NCBI GenBank assembly: GCA_003260075.1
Contig: QLIY01000292.1
Span: 62,001 to 126,000 of the forward strand
Origin: Phallusia mammillata
Taxonomy: Eukaryota > Chordata > Ascidiacea > Phlebobranchia > Ascidiidae
DNA length: 64,000 nt
Direction of reading: 5' to 3'
Numbering within the stretch: the stretch's first letter is position 1; each line of letters opens with the position of its first letter. Below, in pieces: positions 37,701-49,900 of this stretch. The position numbers were made by a program, and so were the translations under genes. The notes below the pieces were generated by a model. The model was not told the origin of the DNA. It saw nothing but the letters and a program-made list of their open reading frames with translations, and searched no databases.

Positions 37701-40700
37701 TACATCACATGTTGGTTTCTGATGACCGTTTCTTATTTTTGAATTAACAGAATATTCATGCCAATACATCAGTTTTACCCGGTCCCGATTGTAACTGACT
37801 CTCTTGCATTTTTATCCCCGTCTAATTGACTTTTTTTTAACTTTTCGTCGCTTCTTTTTTGCCGTTATGCGGACGATGACAATAGTTGAATCTTTTCAAA
37901 TACTGGATTGCATATTTTTGCTCAGAATGTTCAGATTTGGTAAATTTTGAGATTTGGTTATTACCAAAAAGAAGGAAGCACTGCTTTAAAACTCACCACT
38001 CTTTGCACATTTCAATTCCGTATTCTGCTCCCACCCATATACACACACCACTGGATGTCGCTGCTGCTAAGCACACGAATGTCCAGGTCATGTGATATAT
38101 GACGGATGAAACCATTATTTGGCGTTCAGTTGGATCAACGTCAGATTTTAAAAGGAGTTCTTCATCTTTCAGTGAAGAGAACAGTCTAGAAAACAAATAC
38201 ATGTATTAAAAAAGATTTTAAATTCAAAATAATGAAACAAGCTGAAAAATTCCATTAATATTTGGAACACTATTTACGGATCTGTTCATAAGTTTAATGA
38301 TGAAAATAACGGCTTAAATAGACGTAAAACCTGACATGCTTTATGGTTCAAACGTTTCGGCAAATGCTCATGTCATCATCAGTGATATGAAGGGTCACAT
38401 TATGAAGGCTTTTTACGTCTATTTGGGCCGTATTTTTCAACATAAATTTATTGAGCTATAATAAAACTGATTGATTTATTTATTAAACGTTTAGAAAGAA
38501 ATAGCTTGTCAGTAAAAATAGAAATATTTAAAAGTGAAACATGTAATTTATTCAACCTCCTAACAGTTAAATATTGATAAAAAGTTTGCCTATACAGCAC
38601 CATATTTTCACTTACTAAACTTCGCTCGGTACACAGTATTAAGTTTTTTTCTAAACAAATTTAAACAACTTGTAAACGAACCCAGTTGATGGAAACGGTC
38701 GCTTGGTAATTTCGTTAATCCAACTTAAATGTTCCATCGAGTCGCTGCTTTGCATTCGTGGACACATAGTAAGGTTCCAATCCAACCTTTTAAACAATTC
38801 CACGTCAAATCCATTATGTATCCAAGAATCCACGCTACCTTCGTTGTTATCGACAATATCAGTAGCACCGTTACTCCCAGAACTGTTTGCAGAGACATCC
38901 ATCTGATTTTGGAAACGCTTGACACCGTCAGCACCTCTAGTACCCTGCAAACCCTGAGTACCACGCACACCAGTAGCCGAGGAACGTTTCGTACCTCTCT
39001 TACCAACAGTCCCGGAATATTTTCTGGTAACTCGAACAACTTTGGTACTTATGGTTCCTTGTCTACCGTCTTTGGCACCTGTTGTACCTCGCACAATGTT
39101 AGTATGGATATCACCGTTTGTACCACGAGTACCTGCAGCACCGTGTCCTCTAAGTTCACTAGTATCTGTATTTCCAGTGGTTTCTTCAGTACTGCTTGTA
39201 CACAGACGAGGTTTGCTTTTTCGTGATTGGGCATAGGGTGTGCGACGAACTCCCATTTTACCTCCGTAAACGCGTTTTCTTTTGCGACGCGACTTGGTGG
39301 TAATTGCAGTAGTGTCAGAACCAGAATATTTAACTGATGAATTCGTTTCTCGACAGTTCCATGACGGTTTCTTGGAATATTGCGAACCTTCTTCAGGCAC
39401 GTCACTGTCCGCAAGCAAGTCAGCGAAATAAGATTTCGACGTAGTTGTTTCGACTGAGGATTCTTTGTCGGTGAAATTCTTCATGAAACGTCGGGACCAA
39501 CGAAAAGCAAGTTCAACGATGATCACAACTGGAAAGCTGATGACTCCACTTTGAAGCCCTGTGATAAAAACAACTTAAACTTTATTGGCTTGTAGTATGA
39601 CTGAAATGTATTGGAAATAATAGGGATAGTAGCCAGTTACAGTCTATTGAGGTTTTACCACCATTAAGTAGGTCTATCAAACATTCCTACTGACAAGGCA
39701 TGATATTCAACATGCGGTAAACACGCCACCGAGCTTTACGGGTTTATTCGGTAAAGACCTATTGTTACCTGCCGTACTGTGATTTATGTAGGGCTGTATC
39801 GCAGTGTTCTTAACCTTTTTGGCCCCTTGTATAAAAAATACATGAAATTTGTTCGTACCCCTAGTCTGCAATGACCGATAAAAGTAAACTAAATCGTTAT
39901 AACTGACATGAAACTTATTAATAAATACGTTAAATGCATGCATCACACTGTCTTTTAAATTGAACATGTAGTATTCTGTAAAGGTTAAGAAACCCAGTGG
40001 GGTAGAAGGTAAAACTTTACCAATAGATACGTCCGACCACTTGAAAGAGTAATACGCGAGTGACATGGTCGAGTTTTCATTTTCCACTTTATCGACGTGA
40101 AAAACCATGGCAACGAGCATAACAAAGAAGATTGTCATCATGCAGTTTGATATTCGTTCCAACCGAGACATCCCTCTTTGATCCCACGGTCGCATCGCAA
40201 GTATTGAATACCAAGTATGCCTGGACACAATACAGGTTTAATCTCTATTGTAATTACGCATTAAAGTGTACATAGTGAATAAATTGGAATACTGGTCATA
40301 GCAAACCAAAAATGTAGTGCTAATTATTTTTGAATTTTAAAAGTTTGACGTCACTGCTTGCGTCATTTTTCGCCACATTTTCCACCAAAGGTGAAGACAC
40401 CGATTTTTAAAACGTCTACAAAAAACAATTTAACCTTTTACAAGCTCTTACGCAGTTTTGCTAAAGTCCTTGTCTAGCATTTCCATTGTTATTTAAACAA
40501 AATAAGTACTGTACTTTCTTGATTGATGCAGTAATGCTTCTTTTCACAAACCTGTCTCGAAAATACACGTCACATTTGATGCGAAAAAGTCTTCTGAAAG
40601 CTGACAAGTGACGTTGCGTGGCAACAGTGAATATTCGATCGCAAACCAGCCCTAACCAGGTATCACAAACTACAAACCAGCGTCTATTAGAGTCTACCTC

Positions 40701-43700
40701 CCTTATCACCATACGTTGCAAATACCTAGAATAAAACAATGACTATGACACAGATTGCTATTATGTAATGGTAAACGTTACCATTCTGGGCTTTTTCCCT
40801 CACAATTGTGCCAGATCCGTACCGCTGTAATATCGCCGAGAGAATAAGGCGTTCTTATGGCAAGAGTTGCTACACTGCCCCGGATAAATCGTCTCTCGCC
40901 AAATTTCTGAAGCAAAAAACACAAAACTAGTTTATACGGAGTAAGTAGGGCTGTGCCGGTTAGGATTTTCTCTCACCGGTTCCTCGGTTCAATTACCGAA
41001 CCGGGTACCCGTTTCGAATTGCATTTTGCCAAAGGGGGGGGGGTATCGCAAACCAGCCCTAACCAGGTATCACAAACCACAAACCAGCGACTATTCGAGT
41101 CTACCTCCCTTATTACCATACGTTGCAAATACCTGGAATAAAAACAATGACTATGACACAGATTGCTATTATGTAATGATAAAAGTTACCATTCTGGGCT
41201 TTTTCCCTCACAATTGTGCCAGATCCGCATCGCTGTGATATCGCCGAGAGAATAAGGCGTTCTTATGGCAAGAGTTACTACACTGCCCCGGATAAATCGT
41301 CTCTCGCCAGATTTCTGAAGCAAAAAAAAACACAAAAACAGTTTATACGGAGTAAGTAGGCCTGTAACGGTTAAAATACTCTCTACCCGGTTCCTTGGTT
41401 CAATTACCGAACCGGGTACCCGTTTCGAATTGCATTTTGCCAAAGTTTCTTGTATCACCTACTGGTTTTAATTTTGGTACTAAAAGTGACAAACACTGAG
41501 AGAACCAGATTACTTAACAAAAATGCCCATCTGAAAAATTATAAACAAAACAAAAAAACAAAAGGTAAAGACCACTAAAAAATTCCACAAAACGGTTTTC
41601 AGTACATTTTAGAACTATTTGCCGTGTAGCTGCAGCGCGTTCATTCATTATCCACCAGTTGTGCCCTCTACTGTTTTGCTCTCTTTTAAAGCTTCAACAT
41701 TGCACAGCTATTTCCGGCTTGGTGATTGCTTTAGTGCAATTGTGTCGCTATGTGTTCTTTTACCAAGCGGAAACAACGGGGGGGGGGATCGTTACACAAA
41801 ACGTAAAATGCATATTCACAATATTTTACTTAAAAAAACAAAAAAATATATATTTAGGAACACTATACACGGACTTGAAAAGTAATTTAATCATAAGGGG
41901 GGGGGGGTTTCTTGTATCACCTACTGGTTTTAATTTTGGTACTAAAAGTGACAAACACTGAGAGAACCAGATTACTTAACAAAAATGCCCATCTGAAAAA
42001 TTATAAACAAAACAAAAAAACAAAAGGTAAAGACCACTAAAAAATTCCACAAAACGGTTTTCAGTACATTTTAGAACTATTTGCCGTGTAGCTGCAGCGC
42101 GTTCATTCATTATCCACCAGTTGTGCCCTCTACTGTTTTGCTCTCTTTTAAAGCTTCAACGTTGCGCAGTTTTTACCGGCTTGGTGATTGTTTTTAGTGC
42201 AATTGTGTCGCTATGTGTTCTTTTACCAAGCGGAAACAACTCAAGTCAACTCAACTCATTTCTTTCACAATTCGTGTAATAAACTGGAACTTCTTTCACA
42301 GTTCCAAGAACACCGATCGAGTATGAACGCAAGGTACCTGTATAATGTGGACATGGCTTTTGTTAGAAGTTCCAATTAGGGTCAAAGCAACGGTGGCAGT
42401 GGTTCCTGCGTATCGACGACCACCAGTGTAGATTGTGACGTAATAAACACTGGAACCCATCGTACAGTTGTCTTCTGGTTCGTGGTAGTAACCCTACATG
42501 AAAAAAAATAAAAGTTATCCGCAAATCATACAAAATACGTATTTAGAGTACAGAGGAATTTGTATAATAGCATATTAAAGTGACAAGCTTTTATGCAATT
42601 AACTGAAACATCTGTTTAACCGGATTTTTGACAAAACAAATTTTGAGCATGTTATTACACAGAATATGCAATTACCCGGTATTGATTCAAATAGATTCGA
42701 CTGTGTACAACCTACTGCGCTGATAATATTATACCAAATTAAAGTTGTAAGCATCGTGTGCTAATCTGAAATACATGAGAACTTCAAATTCGTTACACAA
42801 AACGTAAAATGCATATTCACAATATTTTACTTCAAAAAACAAAAAAACTATATTTAGGAACACTATACACGGACTTGAAAAGTAATTTAATCATAAACAT
42901 TACTGCCAAGGTATTGGTGTATATAGAATACATCGTGTAGAAGTTTCAACAATCTCTGTTTTTATCATCAGTGCACGTTGTCAATCAACCCTTTTTTCCT
43001 TAGTGCTTTATATACCGTATTCTACAGCTTGATTGACAACCTGCACTGATGATGACAACAGAGATTGTTAAAAAGTCTACACTATGTATTCTATATACAC
43101 CAGTACTTTGGCAGTAATGTTTATGATTAATAAACAATATTTGTATGTTCATTTATCCTAAGACTTTGTCCAGACTGAGGCCATCAACAATTTATTTATA
43201 GTGGGTAAACCTTTAGCACGCCAGACCTATTAGAGACGTTGCACCGAATCAAAGCGTTCTCTTACACATTCTATATGGCAAAACATAGGCTAGGTTACCT
43301 TCCTTTCCACGTCTCTGTCCTTCCGTTTTGACCAAACAAATAATAAACCGTACAAGGAGTAAAGGAATAACAAGACAAGGAGAACCACTGGGTTGTCCAT
43401 TAAATCTTGCCACCAGCTTGAGGAAGGGATCTGTTCAAATATGAGGTAATCATTATAAAAGTGCTACCTTGGAGAGTATAGAAAAAATTGCCTACATATA
43501 TACTGGTACCAACATTTAAAAACAAGGGAAAACTTAAAAACGGAAGAGGCGCTATGGAGGAAATGTAGAAGAAAAATTACTTACATCTATATTTCGGCCT
43601 ATTGGTTTGATGTTGGTTAAGCTGACTCCAAGAAACGTTGAAGAAATATTGAACGGATATTCCTCGCCAAGTTTGCTGTTCGACAAACTGCTACACTCAC

Positions 43701-46700
43701 ACTCTAACTTATCGTTTGCCTAAAACAATGAAACCAGATTATTAAACCGGTTTGAAGGTAGAAATTTAACTACCGTGTACATTATTTTGTGATTGCAGTC
43801 CCGGAAAGGCTCCTGTCGTGGGTTCGAATCCCACCGCAGGCTAGCATTTTTCTAGCCTATGCCTTGTCACATGCGGAATGCTTAGGGAAACCGGCTTGAT
43901 TCAACATGGCATCTTTAATGGGCCTGGCGTACTATAATTTATGGTTGCAAGGGTTTAAACATGATATGGTGTTTCGGTGTACAATGACACAACAAGCAAT
44001 ATCACATTACTTAATGGTTTTACAGCGACTTAATGCCTCAACTGCTAGGTTTAATGTTTGACAACAATAAGCACAGATTATATTACAGTAAAAAATCACA
44101 ATAAAAACAAGATATTCATATTTTTTAAAAATCATAGATTGGATTTTAATATAAAACAAATCCAAACCACCTTGCATTTATCTGATTGCCAGTCGCCAAT
44201 GGCAACGTTCCACGACATACAATTCATGACGTAAATACGCATTTTAATCTTTAGTACAGAGCCTTGACGGAAGTAAACTGCTCCTAGGGAGGTGGAGACA
44301 GTGAGTAGAAGTGACGAAATATTACTTGGTAGCTGCACTGTTGGAATTGACCATTTTGCATCATCTACAATAATCACAATTTAGTGTTTAACACAACAAA
44401 AGCAGCAATGATAATTGAGCAGTAAGACGAGAAAAAATTGACGAGGCTAAAACAAACTTTTTGTCGCATAGGTTTAATCCAACGGTTCCCAACAGTTCTA
44501 CACCATTGGCTCTTTAACCGATATTGAAAGTTGAATGGAAATTAAGTTAGTAAAACAAGAAAAAAAGCCTAAGCTCTTATAATGACTTGAATTACTTCGA
44601 AATTATTAACTTTAGAGTAATATTTAAATCAAATAATAAAAAAAACTCATTTAATTTCCTTTAGAAATACAAAAGGAATTTCCTTGCTAAAGTTCATAAC
44701 CATTTTGCTCCAATTGCAAGTATAATACAGTCATCGTTATTGCCACAAGAAATGTAAAAAGCATTTGTGTTACACTGTTACAGTTGTGTTCTCAAGCTTA
44801 TACGGACCGCGTACCACCTGTCAACTTTCGCTATCGCTGCGTATAACCACCTAACGTCCCAAACCCTATTTAAATGGATAGACCAAGAAATAGGCCCATT
44901 TTCTCGCCCTGACTACCATATTTAGCAAATTCTAAAGACTGTACACTACACGAGTTTCGCTCAAACCAAGGCTAGTCAGTTGAGTTGTAATTTCAGATCC
45001 GACTTAAATTAGGTATCACAGAAAGCTAATCGCGTACAACCTGAAAAGTTCCGGAGTACCACAGTTTGAGAACCACTGTGTTACAGTGACAGTAAAAAAA
45101 TCTTAAAACCTGTAAACTTACCTCCAGGTCGAACTGTCTTCCCAAGGATTTCGTTTTCCAAATTATTTTCACTCAATCTCATGTCAAGTGCGCGTGTTAT
45201 TAGTTTGTCAGTCTCCGAAATCAAAATAACCAAATTCCCTCTTCCTAAATTGTTATATCCCTCGGCATTCAAAGAGTACGTTGCCATTGCGACGCTGTTG
45301 CACTTTGTGACGTCACAAGTGCTTGTCACGGCCAAAGGGAAGTCGGAGTCGATCACTGCTTTGCTGCTGGCGGAAAAGATGATCGGAAGTTTTCGTAAAG
45401 CTTCAGAAGAGATCGGATCGAGCATTGGGAAATCCCCGCTGGTCACCGTTACCGATTTAATTTCGTCCATTTGACGTCGAGCAGAAATGGGATCAAAACG
45501 GGAGGCATGGAAACTGCAAACCTGAATATAGCGTCTTTAATCAGGCTTTTTATTTTTGTAATTAATTATTATTTGCACATTGTTTTGATTATTTTTCAGA
45601 CTTAATTAACCAGTTTGTCAACCTTTTCATGCAATTAACCTGACGATTTTTTATATCAGTGACTATGGTTGGGATGTTTCATCAATATATAAATAAAATG
45701 AGCATATTTATTTGAGTGCATTGATCATAGCAACTTTGACGTGGTTACTAAATAGTACAGCCTTAGTGTAAAAGTTTTAGAATTTTTTTAAAATATTTTG
45801 TTCAAATTAGCTATTATTTTAGTGTGTGTATAACCAACTGCTATGAAAGTTAAGGTTTATGCAAAATTGCTGGACACGTTAGGAAACATACAGTCTTACC
45901 TCAAAATTCAGACGACTTCCAAGGCCTGTATTCTTAAGCTGACGAATCTTTAATCCTGGGATGACCAATTCTTCATCTACGCAAAGTAGAACAATTAAAA
46001 CAAAATATGTCTAACATGAAAACATGACGAATAAAATAGGCAGCGACATGCTATTCTTACCGTCTTGTGTTGCTCTTTTCAGATAAACATCAACATTTGG
46101 TTCCGAAAATTTGGTCACCTTTTCACCAGGAATGACACTGTACATTGCCAGCCTTGCATATGACATCACCAAGGCTATGCCTCTCAGCTAAACAAATTGT
46201 TTATACTTTAGAGTTTAGAGTACGGAATGAGTACATTTTGCTTTAAATATTTTGCGATGTAAGCAAAAACATCTAATGTCAAAATCACTAACCACAGTAA
46301 GACTGGGTTTTGGCTAATTACGGGACAATTGTGAGACTATATTGGATTTTTTTAATATTTATTTATTTTTAAAAAACATGTTCTCCTTAGCTAACTTCGT
46401 AGTACCAATAAAGAAACACTAGTCAAAAAAATCAACATTTACATTTTTAACAAAATTTGAAGATTGATTTAGTCATTACTGGTTTCCGTAGTTTACTTTA
46501 ACCATCAGGATAGAGCTACGAACACCATAACGAGAATCAGAACTTCGCTTTCACAAGGGGGCGTAAAGGGGGGGGGGGGAAAAACATGTTCTCCTTAGCT
46601 AACTTCGTAGTACCAATATAGAAACACTAGTCAAAAAAATTTTCATTTACATTTTTAATAAAATTTGAAGATTGATTTAGTCATTACTGGTTTCCGTAGT

Positions 46701-46821
46701 TTGCTTTAACCATCAGGTTAGAGCTACGAACACCATAACGAGAATCAGAACTTCGCTTTCACAAGTGGGGCTTAAGAGCTGAATTTTTATTTAGCGGCTA
46801 TAAATGGGTTGGGTTGGGAAA

Positions 46822-46907
<86 letters not shown>

Positions 46908-49900
46908 AGTCGCGATAATAGGCCTATTACAATCTCAATTAACTTGAAGTAGATGAGTTATAAGTCGAGCCGCTTTCGGGCTTTGAACAAAAACAGGATT
47001 AATTCGGGGCTGACTCAGCATATTTTGTTTCGCAATTATGCCAATTTCGAGCTATGTTTTTCGGCTTTGATCTGGTACTATCAGCTTTAGGCAATAGATT
47101 CTGGCTCGCTTACAACTCAATAAGGGGCAGAAAATTCAAAACTGTTGTTCACCTACCTTGTCAGTATCGGAAGACTGTAGATTTAATAACGATGCTGATG
47201 CCTCGACACCAGAAGAAGCGATGTTCCAAATATAACGACTGTCTCTTTTCTTGTCAGAGAAACGCACAATACCCAATAAAATCTCCCATAATTGCTCCTA
47301 AAAGCCAAACAACAATTAAAAGATGGCGCGTCAGAATAATTGAATTTTATCATTAGTTTAATGGTGAAAATAACGGCCCAAATAGACGTAAAAAGCGACA
47401 TGATGAAAATAACGGCCCAAATAGACGTAAAAAACGACATGCTTTATTGTTCAAACGTTTCGGCAAATGCTCAAATGCCATAACTGCTCCTAAAAGCCAA
47501 AAGACAACTTAAAGATAGCACGCTCATAATTGTCGCATATAAAACCAAGCATATCGCTTTTAGAGCAATAAGGGTAAGAAAAAATTGGTTTGTTATCTTT
47601 TTGTGTGAAAAAATTTCCTTACTTGAGTTTGGCGATTTAGGTCAACCAAAGGTAACATGTAATTGATGACGTCAAGTGTTTGCAGAGCAGTTTCCATGAC
47701 AACTGGAGAACCAGCTGCCTCCAACTTTGTAATGACCTTTTGAAACTAAAACAAAAATCACTTTTTCTTTTTAGTATTGCATATTTTTAACAATGTGATA
47801 CAACTTTGTGATGAATGTTTGGGGGGGGGGCTGAAACTAAAATAAAAATCACCGAAGTTTTTTTTGAGTATTGCATATTTTTAACAATGTGATACAACTT
47901 TGTGATGAATGTTTGTCAAATTTGTCCTTAACAGACGGTTTTGCTCAATAGATGCGATTAACCGAGTTATGCTAATAATCGAAGTATTATTTTAACAAGC
48001 AATGGGCATGTCAGTTCAATACCCATGCAATAAAACGGAATTTTCAAGTAACCGGTCGTCATATAAATGAGCAATCGTCAAAAAATGTTCACTTTACAAT
48101 AAAACAAATATTATTTTTTTACAAGCGCTCCCAAATAATTTAAGAAACTTACACCAACTCACGTGAATATCGGCGACTGATGACGTAGTAGGCCAAGACG
48201 TCATCGCCTGTAGGAGTCGCGCAACATCGCCTGTAGCTGTAAACAATGCGACCGCTTCATGTACTGTTAAAGTTGGTCCTTTTACGCCGGGCAAATTGCT
48301 GACGCGTTCTTCAACACATGCCGGTGTTTCGTCACAAACCTCGACGCGATACGTCACAAAGTCTTGAGAACCGGTGACGTCACTAAGGGTTTTGTCGTAA
48401 CCGTGCTGTAGCAGTGTTTCAGCACCTTGAAAATGAATTAAAAGCAATAGTCTCAAAAAATACAATTTTGCCCTTTGTGTGACATTGCAAACATTGTTTG
48501 TGTGGCATTGGTCTAAAGTTTAGACTCTAAACCAGTCTGTAATTAGGGGGGCCATGGGTGTGGGGCCCTGTGGGCTCATTATAAACCTCCACCGAGTAAG
48601 CCATTTTCAGTGAGCCATTTTCTTTTTTTAAGTTTAAAATTAAGTGTGTGTTCCAAATGATTTAATTTCCCAATTTAATCGACTATTTCCCATGTTGAGG
48701 TTTATTTTTAGCAAAAGAATCATCCAGATATAGATCATGGACATTACAATTTAGTTGAGTTTGCTATATACATTTTTTTGGTAGGGGGGCACAGGTCTTA
48801 CTGGGTTACTTACAGGGGGCATGAGGCCCGGAAGGTACTTTTAGGGGGCCACAAAGGTTGAGAATCACTGGTCTAAACAAAGCCAAACTGTCAGCAAGCT
48901 TTTAAATGTATTTGATACAATTTATTGCAGACGTTTGCAAATCGCTGTTGTCATTATCAGATGAAACGTATTACTGCGGTGTTTTCTATACACACGATCT
49001 GTTTCGAAGTTTTGTTTTTTGATTAGGCTTTAAAAAAGTTTTAAAACATGCTTTTGCCATTGACACACTTAATATTATTGATATTTATAACCACAAGTGA
49101 CGTAACCAGAACAAAACTTTGGATAAAGTCCATCATGGTTTTGGTAATTTTGGTAACTAATTTTGGTATTATTGGTAAAACGTAGTGACTCTGTGCAAGT
49201 TGTTTACCACATTAAGTTATACCCTTTTTAAATTTGTCCACAAAAAAATATTCACTAAGTTATTTACTTACCATCTTTCACTGAGTAAAAGTTGTACACG
49301 AGAGCAACAGAGGTTGATGATTTAAAACCGCTGCAGATTACGTCATAACTGGGCGTTGATGATGTCACAGAAGCGTAACATGAGCCACCAGAGGGCGTTG
49401 TTGCACGGTAAAAATAAAAACTTGCTGAGGCTTTTCTTCCTTCGGTGTCGATACCTGTAATATCAAGTACTATACAGTAATGCTCGTTACTTAAATATTA
49501 CTTAAAATATCATTATAATGATTTGGTCGAAAACCTGCCTTTAATTTTTTTTTTCGATCCTGAAATTGAAAATAGTCAAGAGCAATACAGTGCTGTGAGA
49601 CTTAAAACAAACAAGAAGTTATTTCACTGCGTAAAATTTGGATAGGTTTTAGGGGGGGGGGAGTTGATAAAAAAAAACAATTTTAAATGATCGTTGTGTG
49701 GTTTAGCATCTATCATGTAGTATATTGGGGAGAAATGAAAATGTTTTGAATTGCTAAGTGAGCAATTCATCCATAACGTTCGGGAATCACTGATTTAGTA
49801 TATTGTTGGGAATCGTTTTGTTTCATAGCAGTGGGTATCAACCTATATAGCTTTCGATATACGTTTGCCTCTAAATATTCATTTGCTGTGGCGAAAAAAG

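Larger units (their letters stand above)
40638..41444. repeat. ~400-bp duplicated block with PLAT exons, poly-G at 41034-41043
   Basis: 40638-41033 and 41045-41444 are near-identical with scattered substitutions, including coding changes in exon 17. Confidence 0.85.
41446..42897. repeat. Compound duplication A-G-B-G-A ... B
   Basis: Block A (41446-41777) repeats at 41908-42240. Between them, bounded by G runs 41778-41787 and 41897-41907, sits B (41788-41896), whose other copy is about 42790-42897. Confidence 0.8.

Noticed and set aside
38703-39236. Plus-strand Ser/Thr-rich open frames
   Set aside because: Antisense shadows of polycystin exon 20, which has family motifs, phase-matched splice sites and fits the gene.
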